Assembly (NCBI GenBank): GCA_963745675.1
Contig: CAVUYM010000035.1
Span: 1 to 14,269, forward strand
Length of the DNA: 14,269 nucleotides
Reading direction: 5' to 3'
DNA from: JAUIIK01 sp963745675
Lineage (GTDB): Bacteria; Chloroflexota; Chloroflexia; Thermomicrobiales; CFX8
The notes below the pieces were generated by a model, which worked only from the letters and a program-made list of their open reading frames with translations, was not told the origin of the DNA and ran no database searches. Shown here piece by piece: positions 14,257 to 14,269 of the stretch; position 1 is the stretch's first letter, and the number at the start of each line of letters is the position of its first letter. The position numbers were made by a program, and so were the translations under genes.

Positions 14257-14269
14257 GAGTTGTCGATGG
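14257..14269 (+). other. Possible ribosome binding site and start of the next gene at the window edge
   Basis: GGAG (14256-14259) followed after 6 bases by ATG (14266-14268) could open a plus-strand gene outside the window. An alternative open frame from ATG 14211 to the edge has no ribosome binding site. Too little is present to decide. Confidence 0.25.

Noticed and set aside
1..14269. tRNA, rRNA, CRISPR array or defence-island genes
   Set aside because: No cloverleaf ends, no rRNA-like stretches, no regularly spaced repeats and no nuclease or Cas-like proteins were seen.

Overview
The window is a moderately GC-rich bacterial segment with mostly short intergenic gaps. It holds a TetR–MMPL drug/lipid exporter unit, a CapA–AllE pair, a LuxR/MalT-type AAA ATPase and a large phosphorelay kinase pair. 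Gene style (MMPL N-terminus, ATPase type, CCCTCTCC/GGAGAGGG intergenic palindrome) fits a Chloroflexota/Thermomicrobia-like or actinobacterial-like soil organism. That is an inference from style only; no rRNA or marker gene is present.

Layout. 1-710 (-): N-terminal part of an AAA ATPase regulator that leaves the window. 1123-1932 (+): SDR oxidoreductase. 2232-4391 (-): two-gene operon of a CapA-type metallophosphatase followed 3 bp later by allE, (S)-ureidoglycine aminohydrolase. Divergent from it, at about 4536-4831 (+), lies the wreck of a GntR/FCD regulator with its middle deleted, probably the former local regulator. 4891-5040 holds a REP/MITE-like palindrome. 5070-8101 (-): a tetR gene and an MMPL/RND transporter, with a clear sigma-70 promoter and a perfect TetR operator. 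8341-9096 (+): nucleotidyltransferase-fold protein. 9097-10061: nearly 1 kb with no confident gene, only a possible small membrane protein and a hairpin. 10062-14098 (+): a membrane hybrid histidine kinase (6TM-HisKA-HATPase-REC-REC-Hpt) and, 1 bp further on, a REC-HisKA-HATPase protein, followed by a terminator-like hairpin.

Three genes are damaged. The MMPL gene carries a +1 frameshift near 7389 that cuts off its first transmembrane helix. The hybrid kinase carries a +1 frameshift in a T4 run at 11189-11192 inside the ATPase domain. The GntR/FCD gene has a large out-of-frame internal deletion. The first two are single-base insertions and could be assembly errors or real inactivation; the third cannot be a simple base error.

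Functionally, the most distinctive parts are the CapA–AllE coupling (a phosphatase-fold protein of unknown substrate tied to ureide catabolism, beside a dead GntR regulator) and the two-protein phosphorelay, which has three receiver domains and one Hpt but no DNA-binding or enzymatic output domain in the window.
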